The translations under genes and the position numbers were made by a program. From contig NZ_SWBQ01000001.1 of assembly GCF_005116445.1 (NCBI RefSeq), forward strand, positions 310,001-374,000: 64,000 nt of DNA. Direction: 5' to 3'. The stretch is from Pedobacter frigoris (GTDB taxonomy: Bacteria; Bacteroidota; Bacteroidia; Sphingobacteriales; Sphingobacteriaceae). This document shows, one piece after another, positions 57,494 to 64,000 of the stretch. Position 1 is the stretch's first letter. Every line of letters starts with the position of its first letter. Below the pieces are notes generated by a model. That model did no database searches and was not told where the DNA came from. It worked only from the letters and a program-made list of their open reading frames with translations.

Positions 57494-58376
57494 TTTCAAG
57501 CTTATATCCTTTGCCGCGTATCACAACAATGTTGATGTTCGGATCCAGTTCCAATTTTTTTCTAAGTTTTGATATGAACATATCCAGACTGCGCCCGACG
57601 ATAACACCTTCATCTTCCCAGATTTCTTTTTGTAGCCGGCTTCTCTCTATGGTCTCGTTGGGAGACAACGCGAAAATGAGCAGTACGCGGGTTTCCGTTC
57701 CGGTCAGGTCTATTGTCTGTCGATTTATGATGAGCTTACGGTTCTTCGCATCAAATAACACCGAACCCAAAGTAATCGTACTCGTATTCTGACCATCCTC
57801 AGGTAAAGCTTTTCGGGGCTTAACCGATCTCAAAAATATGAAACCAACAAATGCTAAAAAAGGGAGGCCACCGAGAATATAACCTTTCGTTGTTGCATTT
57901 ATACCTGTCGGTTTGAATTTAATGTTGATCCTGTAACCTGCTTTGGGCTGCTCTCTTCCGATGCATGCTACAATATCATCTTTTTTATTTTTGGATATCG
58001 CGTAACCATAGGCTACGCTGGAGTTGCTACTGTTCAGAACATTAACGACATAATCACTTGCGAACGGGTCTTTGGCCAACAAGCGCCGGGTAGTATTAAC
58101 CAGGAAGTCCGGTTGAAAAGTAAGCTCATTCTCAAACCTGATCTGGTATTCATTTTCTGCGATCTTTTTTACCGGGAGCACTCTTGAAGTACTGTCGCCC
58201 GATTGCAGGAGTAGTTCATGTCCGATCCTGCGGAGCAAAACTTCCCTTCTGGCGATTTCAAAGTTGTCACCATCTATGATATTGAAAGCAGCGCAGATGA
58301 TAAAAACAAACAAGAGCAATATCATTCCGCCCAGGTACTTGCGTTTCCCGGAGAGGAGATTTCGGCTATCTAGCAT
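57483..58376 (-). CDS. Membrane-tethered winged-helix transcriptional regulator
   Basis: 297 residues. TM1 lies at about 16-33 and TM2 at about 166-184, with an exported domain between them. The C-terminal OmpR/PhoB-type winged helix (about 200-297) has LTGTETRVLLIFALSPNE and DMFISKLRKKLELDPN. This is the reverse of ToxR, where the DNA-binding domain is N-terminal. It likely senses an envelope signal. It is convergent with the propeller-YceI gene. Confidence 0.85.
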   Translation of the reverse strand: MLDSRNLLSGKRKYLGGMILLLFVFIICAAFNIIDGDNFEIARREVLLRRIGHELLLQSGDSTSRVLPVKKIAENEYQIRFENELTFQPDFLVNTTRRLLAKDPFASDYVVNVLNSSNSSVAYGYAISKNKKDDIVACIGREQPKAGYRINIKFKPTGINATTKGYILGGLPFLAFVGFIFLRSVKPRKALPEDGQNTSTITLGSVLFDAKNRKLIINRQTIDLTGTETRVLLIFALSPNETIERSRLQKEIWEDEGVIVGRSLDMFISKLRKKLELDPNINIVVIRGKGYKLEISV

Positions 58377-58899
58377 AATGTCAAGATTTTATTTACAAAG
58401 TTTACATTTTTTTATTAACAATCCTGATGTTTCAGACGGAAAGATGATGGAGAAATCGGGCTTCTTTTGGTGTGTATTCGATTTTGCAGCGCTCCAACTG
58501 GGCTGTTTCTGCGGTGCCGCTCCGGTGTTGCTTCGATCCTGACCGAAATAACACCGGAGATTGAGTGCAAATGCACTTCAATTCATACAACCGCATAGCA
58601 AATGCAGGGTGTGTTGAAGCACACACGAAAAAGATGCTGTTTGCCAAGGTACGTTCATCCTGACCTGGAGCGCAGCGGAAAGGTACAAGGATGATTCGGC
58701 AGATTGCTTCTTAGCAATTAGAATTGGAGATAGGGAAGGCTATGAATGGTTGAGAGCGAATGTTAACCTGTATTGCAAAGGCAAAATAAAAACCATTGAA
58801 CTTGACGATTGCCCAACATTGCGGACAAAATAAAGCCTGTGACTGTTATTTAGCTTTTGTGGCATTGATGCTTTATTTGAGAGGTTGTTAAAAGGCGAA
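58377..58899. other. Intergenic region with palindromes and a decayed frame
   Basis: About 520 bases. CTCCGGTGTT (58520-58529) has a perfect inverted copy at 58550-58559. Smaller palindromes GAGTGCA/TGCACTTC and GTGTG/CACAC follow near 58563-58628. TTCATCCTGACCTGGAGCG near 58650 resembles the repeat family seen at 61.2 and 61.5 kb. No complete gene. Confidence 0.45.
58618..58833 (+). pseudogene. Possible gene remnant of unknown family
   Basis: A 71-codon open stretch without an ATG, ending TAA at 58831-58833. It reads with a normal-looking composition (SAAERYKDDSADCFLAIRI, EGYEWLRANVNLYCKGKI). It may be the C-terminal end of a decayed gene. I cannot name it. Confidence 0.3.
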
Positions 58900-59265
58900 T
58901 CAAGCATGAGCTAACAAGAACTCCGCATCAACGTTTAATTTTGAATGAACAGCTTTTAGAAATTGTACATTTGCTTTTTGTTTACCATTCATAATTAATG
59001 ATAGTTTGGCATTACTTATATGCAATATGTCAGCAAGGTCTTTTTGTTTCAATCTCAATTCATACATACGCATTTCTATCATTCCTATAAGTGTTGATGG
59101 AGGCGTTATTTTATGTTTTTCCTGTTCATAAGCCTGAGCCAGCAGCGCAAGCTGGCGAATTTCTGCCAGTTCTTCTTTGGAAACACTATCGCTTCCTTTA
59201 GCCATCAAGCTATCAATCTTGGCCATTACCGTATTGTAGTCGGCTTCTTTTTTGATTTCCTTCAT
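58900..59265 (-). CDS. HigA-type helix-turn-helix antitoxin-like protein
   Basis: 121 residues. A helical N terminus is followed by an XRE helix-turn-helix (RLKQKDLADILHISNAKLSL, about 75-94). Layout matches HigA-like antitoxins of HigB systems. No toxin-like gene lies directly next to it on either side; upstream on the same strand is a GNAT gene. It may be an orphan antitoxin or a plain regulator. Confidence 0.75.
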   Translation of the reverse strand: MKEIKKEADYNTVMAKIDSLMAKGSDSVSKEELAEIRQLALLAQAYEQEKHKITPPSTLIGMIEMRMYELRLKQKDLADILHISNAKLSLIMNGKQKANVQFLKAVHSKLNVDAEFLLAHA

Positions 59266-59288
59266 CAGTTCTATAAAATAAATTAATA

Positions 59289-59759
59289 TTAATCCATCAC
59301 CACATCGTTTTTGATAATGCCGGATTTGATAATGACTTCGAGGTGGAAACCAGATTTTTCCAGTACCCGCATAGATGCCTTGTTGCTTTCAAAGACAGAC
59401 GCATAGACACGGATCAGTTTCAATTCATCAAACGCATAACGGACCAGCAGCCTGACCGCTTGTGTTCCGTATCCGTTTCCCCAATAACTTTCGCCTATCC
59501 AATAGCCTATCTCGGCGTTCATACGGTGAATATCTGTTTGTGGGATTATGCTGCCAATGCCGATAAAAGTTTCATTTTCGAAGATTCCGAATACATGCCC
59601 TACCAGTTTTTGCCGGGCCAGGTCTAGAAAATGTCTGGCGTTTTCAATGGTGTAGGGGTGCGGGAATATATCCCTCATGTTTCTGGCAATTGCAGAATTG
59701 TTGGCCTGTAAAGCCAGATCCTGCGGGTTGACCGATTCAACGGATTTTAATCTTATCAT
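59289..59759 (-). CDS. GNAT family N-acetyltransferase
   Basis: 156 residues. The RimJ/RimL-like branch is suggested by IGYWIGESYWGNGYGTQAV (acetyl-CoA motif A) and VYASVFESNKASMRVLEKSG. Substrate unknown. It lies 23 bases before the HigA-like gene on the same strand; GNAT toxins with HTH antitoxins exist (TacAT type use RHH), but this one resembles housekeeping acetyltransferases. Confidence 0.88.
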   Translation of the reverse strand: MIRLKSVESVNPQDLALQANNSAIARNMRDIFPHPYTIENARHFLDLARQKLVGHVFGIFENETFIGIGSIIPQTDIHRMNAEIGYWIGESYWGNGYGTQAVRLLVRYAFDELKLIRVYASVFESNKASMRVLEKSGFHLEVIIKSGIIKNDVVMD

Positions 59760-59932
59760 TCAGTTCTTAAGCTTTGATAAAGATAAAGTCAAAAAAATGT
59801 ATTGTCAACCTTAATGGTTCTGTAATCAGCATATCTGCTAATGGCTTAAAGTGCAATCGTAAAGAATTATTGAAATTGTTAAGGTCAAGATTTTATAGAT
59901 TGAAGTAATAGCAATGGTCTTCAAACGGGATG

Positions 59933-60084
59933 CTAGATAAAGCTGATGATACTTCCGGTGACCGCCATCACCAGAGCGATGATCAGTGCAGGTGTAAATC
60001 CCTTGATGTAAAAATCAGAGAATAACTTATCCGCTATTTTTATCATTATTGCGGTAACTATCAGGTGGATGACAAAAGATAGCT
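59933..60084 (-). pseudogene. C-terminal fragment of a phage-holin-like (PF04020 type) membrane protein
   Basis: About 49 codons with stop TAG at 59935-59933. The reading (AIMIKIADKLFSDFYIKGF, ALIIALVMAVTGSIISFI) matches the last two helices of the four-helix 'phage holin family' proteins of Bacteroidota. An in-frame stop lies just upstream, so the N-terminal half is missing. Confidence 0.5.
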
Positions 60085-60109
60085 AATTGTTGGAGATTAT
60101 ATTGAAATA

Positions 60110-60142
60110 AATAAGCCCTTTAGTATTTCCAAAGGGCTTATT
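60110..60142 (-). terminator. Terminator after the Rpn-type nuclease gene
   Basis: AATAAGCCCTTT (60110-60121) with AAAGGGCTTATT (60131-60142), 12 bp, loop of nine; T-rich downstream on the minus strand. Confidence 0.8.
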
Positions 60143-60145
60143 TTG

Positions 60146-61027
60146 TTATAGGCTTTCTATTTCTTCAATGGAGAGATTGGTGTACTTCGAGATTGTTTCG
60201 ACAGGTAGGTTGTCGGCTTTCATTTGTTTCGCTATTTCAATCGCTTTATTATGCTCGCCTTGTTCCAGACCTTGCTCCAGACCTTGTTGCAATCCCTGTT
60301 CCGCTGCCTGCTTCTTAGCCCAATCTAAACCGCCATTCCAATCAGATTTGGCTTTCAAATCTGATTCATACAATTCTCGCTCTTCTTTAGTCAGCTTGCT
60401 CACTTCTGCAATTTTAAATATCTTCTGAAATACTCTTTTATCCAGAAAGGCTGGGATTTTATCCAGACGGCTCATGTTCTTTAAAAGATAAAACCACTTG
60501 TCCAGATCTGATTCCAGTTGATCTCCCTGTTTATCAAAGTTAGGCAATTCCAAAAACTTATAACCCATGCCTTTGTAAAAAACTTTGCCGGTATCTTTAT
60601 TCATCAGCGCAATGTTGTGCATGTAATTGCTGTTGATGTTGTTGAACTGGAACTCCATAATAGCGATCAGGTATACTTCTTTTAGGGGGGAATTCCAGTT
60701 GGAAGTTCCTCTTGGCAACTGAGCGCTGATCAGTCTGGACATGTAAAATACGCACCTGTCCCTAAAGAACTCCTGTCCTGTTCGCTGCATCTCGATAATG
60801 AATTTTTCGCCATCTTTTCCTGTGCAGGTGAGGTCAAAAAATACCTTTTTCTCTTTACTGCTTTCTCCGCCATGCTCAGTAGGGCTGTAAGTGAGATCGA
60901 CGATGTATTTCTCTCCCTGAAACAGATCGTTTAAAAATTCAATGAGAATGTCTTTGTCGGGCTCACGGCCAAATAGATGTTTGAACCCAAAATCCGTAAG
61001 CGGATCAATAAAACGTGCTTTTGTCAT
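60146..61027 (-). CDS. Rpn family PD-(D/E)XK nuclease / putative transposase
   Basis: 293 residues. DPLTDFGFKHLFG at the N terminus and the nuclease core D65 ... E79-M-Q81 (FFDLTCTG, FIIEMQRTG) fit the Rpn/YhgA family. The tail has GLQQGLEQGLEQGEHNKAIE repeats, typical of this family and prone to length change. Rpn proteins promote RecA-independent recombination. They are common in accessory regions. Confidence 0.87.
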   Translation of the reverse strand: MTKARFIDPLTDFGFKHLFGREPDKDILIEFLNDLFQGEKYIVDLTYSPTEHGGESSKEKKVFFDLTCTGKDGEKFIIEMQRTGQEFFRDRCVFYMSRLISAQLPRGTSNWNSPLKEVYLIAIMEFQFNNINSNYMHNIALMNKDTGKVFYKGMGYKFLELPNFDKQGDQLESDLDKWFYLLKNMSRLDKIPAFLDKRVFQKIFKIAEVSKLTKEERELYESDLKAKSDWNGGLDWAKKQAAEQGLQQGLEQGLEQGEHNKAIEIAKQMKADNLPVETISKYTNLSIEEIESL

Positions 61028-61184
61028 AAATAATAAGAATTAGTGTAAGCAAATCTCTTTCAGATTATTTATAAAAACCACATTTCCAAAACAAATTTAT
61101 TTTGTTTAAAATATTGATATTCAGTTTTATATATTGGATTTTCGAGCAGGATTTTGGGTAGGAAAATATGATTGCTCGTAATGA
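61028..61184. other. Intergenic DNA upstream of the Rpn gene
   Basis: A+T-rich. AAACAAA and TTTGTTT form a short inverted repeat near 61087-61107. No gene seen. Confidence 0.35.
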
Positions 61185-61217
61185 TTTGTCATCCAGAGCG
61201 AATGCGAAGGATCTAAT
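61185..61217 (+). repeat. Left inverted repeat of the GIY-YIG unit
   Basis: TTTGTCATCCAGAGCG, then AATGCG, then AAGGATCTAAT. It matches the right repeat on the opposite strand in most positions. It contains the original stop codon of the nuclease gene. Confidence 0.75.
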
Positions 61218-61505
61218 CTTCTTCGTTTAAGAATTTCCAGTCTTTGTTCTCTGCAGATATCAACGCATCTTTTTAGCGCGGGACCAACCTTTTATTTCTT
61301 TTTCACGGTCAATTGCCTGATCAATATATTGATGATGTTCAAAATACACCAAATAATAGCATTTATAACGGCTTGTAAACGAGGTTTGTTTACTACCCTT
61401 TTTGTGTTCTTCCAGTCTTGCAGAGAGATCATTAGTAACACTTGTATATAATACGCTTCTTTTGATATTAGTTAAGATGTAGACGAAGTAGTTGTGGTCA
61501 CGCAT
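61213..61505 (-). pseudogene. GIY-YIG single-domain nuclease gene with a one-base frameshift
   Basis: From the ATG at 61505 the reading is a GIY-YIG domain (YFVYILTN, LYTSVTNDLSARLEEHKKG, catalytic E in AIDREKEIKGWSRAKK). It now stops at 61260 after 81 residues. Adding one A to the run at 61270-61274 restores the usual ending DALISAENKDWKFLNEED and a stop at 61213-61215, 97 residues. The YTG usual in this family is YTS. The gene is bracketed by inverted repeats. Confidence 0.8.
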
Positions 61506-61523
61506 AGCTGGGTATGTTTAGTG

Positions 61524-61556
61524 AATTAGATTCTTCGCTGCGCTCTGAATGACAAA
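61524..61556 (-). repeat. Right inverted repeat of the GIY-YIG unit
   Basis: Read on the minus strand: TTTGTCATTCAGAGCG, CAGCG, AAGAATCTAAT. It ends 18 bases before the nuclease ATG. Confidence 0.75.
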
Positions 61557-61731
61557 AAACAGTTCTGGAACCTTCATTTTGAACTATTTCCATTTTGGAA
61601 ACAGTTGAATCGTCTAACTCACCACTCTTGTATATGTTTCCAATATGTTTGCTGATCGCGGGGATTTGGGTTCCAAAAACAGTTGCTATTTGCTTCTGCG
61701 TAGGCCAAATGGTTTCTTTTTCAAGTTTTGT
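61557..61731 (-). pseudogene. rhuM fragment
   Basis: About 58 codons on the minus strand read like the N-terminal HTH part of the RhuM family: KETIWPTQKQIATVFGTQ, PAISKHIGNIYKSGELDD, VSKMEIV. Full RhuM is about 330 residues. The frame runs into the right repeat of the GIY-YIG unit, where the similarity ends. Confidence 0.65.
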
Positions 61732-61732
61732 C

Positions 61733-61891
61733 GCGCTGATGGATGCTGCGGTTCGGTCGGCAGAGGCGTATGAGTTGCAGCTTCCGCTGGATTGGGTTGG
61801 TGATGTTGTGCATAGCTGGATTGTGGTCGTAAGTGCTGATGGGAAGTTGGTGAGTGATACTACTTATGTAGGGCAGCTGACAGTCGTTTAG
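61733..61891 (+). pseudogene. DUF6266 C-terminal remnant
   Basis: The last 53 codons (EAYELQLPLDWVGDVVHSW, VVSADGKLVSDTTYVGQL) match the C-terminal end of DUF6266 proteins. The same frame upstream to 61595 is antisense to the rhuM fragment and is not part of it. Full proteins are about 200 residues. Confidence 0.55.
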
Positions 61892-61896
61892 TTCTG

Positions 61897-61992
61897 AAAA
61901 AGACATGGTACACTCCTCCAGGACTGCAATAAATCTCGCTACTATCGTAGCTCGAATGAGTGCGATGTCCTGTCGGAGGTACCTGTCTTTTT
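61897..61992. repeat. 96-nt cruciform-forming element
   Basis: Outer stem AAAAAGACA (61897-61905) with TGTCTTTTT (61984-61992); then GGTAC/GTACC (61907-61911/61979-61983), CTCC/GGAG, GGAC/GTCC (61921-61924/61967-61970) and inner hairpin GCTAC-TATC-GTAGC (61938-61951). It sits just after the DUF6266 stop and could be a terminator, a small RNA or a MITE-like repeat. Confidence 0.6.
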
Positions 61993-62075
61993 CTGTTGGC
62001 GAACTAAGCTACTTGTCGAGAGAAGTCCCACATAATGGAGTGTATACTTGAGGCTGTAAATTAAAAACAAAAATT

Positions 62076-62378
62076 ATGGGAATTATAGAAGGTGGTAATA
62101 TAAGGGGCCGGCGTAAGCCAGCTACACAGATGATGCTGATGGCTTACTGTCCCGGGGAAGAAAACGAGGATCTTGCTTATTATAAAACAGCGGGGGCGAA
62201 GCGCAGTACCGGACATGATGAGCTTGAATTACCGGGTAATATGTCGGGTAAGTCAATGGAGCTATATATATCGGTGATCTCGGAAGACAGGAAGGAAGTA
62301 GCGGATAGTAAGTATTTGGGTTTGTATCAATTTCCACTATCTTTGCCGCTCAATTTAATATCCCCTTTTTGTGATTAA
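62076..62378 (+). pseudogene. DUF6266-like gene with internal deletion
   Basis: 100 residues. It starts MGIIEGGNIRGRRKPA, resembling a DUF6266 N terminus, then goes straight into the C-terminal part (LMAYCPGEENEDLAYYKTAG, AKRSTGHDELELPG, ISEDRKEVADSKYLG). About 100 residues of the middle are missing. The last 17 residues run past the usual end and overlap the ABC-F start by 8 bases. Confidence 0.55.
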
Positions 62379-64000
62379 TGTAAATAATATCTCCGTTTCA
62401 TTTGGTGGAACTACTTTGTTCAGTGACGTAACCTTTTCGATTAACGAGAACGATAAAATAGCCCTGATGGGTAAAAATGGTGCAGGCAAGTCCACCATCT
62501 TAAAAATAATTGCTGGTGCAGCTAAACCTACTTCAGGGAATGTAACCGGACCGAAAGATGCTGTAATTGCTTATTTACCGCAACATTTACTGACACAAGA
62601 TAATGTAACGGTATTTGAAGAAACTTCGAAAGCTTTTCAAGAGATGAATCAAATGCAAAAGGAACTTGATGAGCTGAATGAGCAATTAACTATTCGGACC
62701 GACTACGATACTGATGATTACATGAAGTTAATTGAGCGCGTGTCTGAGTTAAGTGAACAATTTTATTCTGTAGAGGAGGTCAATTACGATGCTGAGGTGG
62801 AAAAAGTACTGAAAGGTTTAGGTTTTGAACGTAAAGACTTTACCCGGCAAACTTCTGAGTTTTCAGGCGGATGGCGCATGCGGATTGAGCTGGCCAAGAT
62901 CTTATTAAAGAAACCTAATCTGATTTTGCTGGATGAGCCCACTAACCACATGGATATTGAAAGTATTCAATGGTTGGAAGATTTTTTAATGAACTCAGCC
63001 AAAGCGGTAATGGTGATCTCGCATGACCGGGCCTTTGTAGACAACATCACCAATCGTACCATCGAGGTGACCATGGGCAGGATATACGATTACAAAGCCA
63101 AATATAGCCACTACTTGCAGTTACGGGCCGACCGTCGCGTACACCAATTAAAAGCTCACGAAGAGCAACAACGTTTTATTGCCGACAACCAGGAATTTAT
63201 AGATCGATTCAAAGGCACTTACTCCAAAACCCATCAAGTGCAATCGCGCGTAAAAATGCTTGAAAAGTTGGAGGTCATAGAGATCGATGAAGTCGATACT
63301 TCGGCATTGCGTTTGAAGTTTCCACCTGCACCCCGTTCTGGAAAATATCCTGTGATGGTGGAAGATCTTACTAAAAAATATGGAGATCATGTAGTGTTCG
63401 AAAAAGCTGCAATGGTCATTGAACAAGGCGAGAAAGTAGCTTTTGTAGGTAAAAATGGAGAAGGTAAGTCGACCATGATAAAAGCTATTATGGGTGAGAT
63501 TGACTATGAAGGAAGTCTAAAAGTTGGCCATAATGCAAAGATTGGATACTTCGCACAAAACCAGGCAGCCTTGCTCGACGGCAATTTAACGGTGTTCGAA
63601 ACCATAGATCAAGTACCATTAAGCGATGGAAGCATAAAAATAAAAGACCTTTTAGGAGCCTTTATGTTTAGCGGCGACGATATCAACAAAAAAGTAAAGG
63701 TGCTTTCTGGTGGTGAGAAAACTCGTTTAGCAATGATTAAGTTGTTATTAGAACCAGTAAATTTATTAATCCTGGATGAGCCTACGAACCATTTGGACAT
63801 GAAGACCAAAGACATCATCAAAGAGGCCCTGCAGGATTTTGATGGTACCCTGATTTTGGTGTCGCACGACAGGGATTTCTTAGACGGAATGGCCCAAAAA
63901 GTATTCGAATTTGGTAATAAACGTGTTCGCGAACACTTTGAAGATATTAAGGGTTTCCTGGCTTACAAGAAAATGAGTAGCTTGAAAGAAATTGAGCAAA
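62371..64000 (+). CDS. ABC-F family ATPase, 3' end outside the window
   Basis: 543 codons to the window edge from a GTG start (reading INVNNISVSFGGTTLFSDV). Two ABC domains: Walker A GKNGAGKST near 40 and GKNGEGKST near 362; signatures FSGGWRMRIELAK and LSGGEKTRLAMIK; Walker B LLDEPTNHMD and LILDEPTNHLD. The linker (about 255-310) is charged and helical, as in translation factors of this family. There are no membrane domains. ABC-F proteins act on ribosomes; which subgroup cannot be told. Confidence 0.93.
   Translation, partial: MINVNNISVSFGGTTLFSDVTFSINENDKIALMGKNGAGKSTILKIIAGAAKPTSGNVTGPKDAVIAYLPQHLLTQDNVTVFEETSKAFQEMNQMQKELDELNEQLTIRTDYDTDDYMKLIERVSELSEQFYSVEEVNYDAEVEKVLKGLGFERKDFTRQTSEFSGGWRMRIELAKILLKKPNLILLDEPTNHMDIESIQWLEDFLMNSAKAVMVISHDRAFVDNITNRTIEVTMGRIYDYKAKYSHYLQLRADRRVHQLKAHEEQQRFIADNQEFIDRFKGTYSKTHQVQSRVKMLEKLEVIEIDEVDTSALRLKFPPAPRSGKYPVMVEDLTKKYGDHVVFEKAAMVIEQGEKVAFVGKNGEGKSTMIKAIMGEIDYEGSLKVGHNAKIGYFAQNQAALLDGNLTVFETIDQVPLSDGSIKIKDLLGAFMFSGDDINKKVKVLSGGEKTRLAMIKLLLEPVNLLILDEPTNHLDMKTKDIIKEALQDFDGTLILVSHDRDFLDGMAQKVFEFGNKRVREHFEDIKGFLAYKKMSSLKEIEQ

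Noticed and set aside
59289..59759. GNAT as toxin partner of the HigA-like gene
   Set aside because: The GNAT reads as a RimJ/RimL-like enzyme, and known GNAT toxins pair mainly with ribbon-helix-helix antitoxins.
61595..61732. Front half of the plus-strand frame ending at 61891
   Set aside because: It is antisense to the rhuM fragment; only the part after 61733 resembles DUF6266.
61897..61992. Integron attC site
   Set aside because: The element folds into a hairpin, but I see no integrase gene or paired core sites, and the neighbours are gene remnants rather than cassettes.
1..64000. CRISPR array, intact insertion sequence, rRNA genes or replication origin
   Set aside because: I saw no regularly spaced direct repeats, no complete transposase with terminal repeats, no rRNA sequence and no DnaA-box cluster.

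Overview
The window is from a bacterium of the phylum Bacteroidota, most likely a Sphingobacteriaceae member close to Pedobacter. The reasons are: a T9SS type B (CHU_C) sorting domain, BatA-type, GLPGLI, DUF4199 and DUF6266 family genes, promoter -7 boxes of the TAnnTTTG type, few clear Shine-Dalgarno sites, and A+T-rich intergenic DNA. No database was searched, so family names rest on motifs and remembered family sequences.

Region by region. 0-6 kb: cytochrome c maturation genes (end of ccmC, ccmD-like, ccmE, ccmF), with a glutamate dehydrogenase between ccmD and ccmE. 6-12.9 kb: housekeeping genes (ferredoxin and iscX, kdsC-like phosphatase, Spy-like protein, maf, ppx-like, DUF72, dnaJ-grpE, ftsE). 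12.9-19.2 kb: a T9SS-secreted adhesin-like protein, acyl-CoA reductase divergent from a ferredoxin, UspA, an NlpC/P60 hydrolase, and an alpha-2-macroglobulin gene reduced to its two ends by an internal deletion. 19.2-27.4 kb: a complete histidine operon in the order hisG-D-C-B-H-A-F-IE plus a WD40 gene, preceded by a promoter and a 20-residue leader peptide with five histidines, which looks like an attenuator. 27.8-44.7 kb: L,D-transpeptidase, BatA protein, a dihydroorotase-like protein without its metal ligands, glycosyltransferases, GH3 protein, dxr, rseP and hscB. 44.8 kb: tRNA-Leu(CAA). 45-47.7 kb: an arsenic resistance operon (acr3, arsC, DUF6428, arsR) with two similar candidate ArsR operators.

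47.8-62.4 kb is accessory. It holds a LytS/LytTR-type two-component pair, a GLPGLI protein with a TonB-receptor-like barrel, a propeller-YceI fusion lipoprotein facing a membrane-tethered winged-helix regulator, and then a decay zone. The decay zone has a HigA-like gene without a visible toxin, a GNAT, a holin fragment, an Rpn-type nuclease, a GIY-YIG nuclease gene bracketed by inverted repeats, a rhuM fragment cut off at that element, two DUF6266 remnants and a 96-nt cruciform. The window ends inside an ABC-F ATPase gene.

The strongest leads are the histidine leader/attenuator (27.2-27.4 kb) and the inverted-repeat-bounded GIY-YIG unit (61.2-61.6 kb). The CxxxY-type CcmE and the propeller-YceI/tethered-regulator pair come next. 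I did not find a CRISPR array, an intact insertion sequence or a complete prophage.
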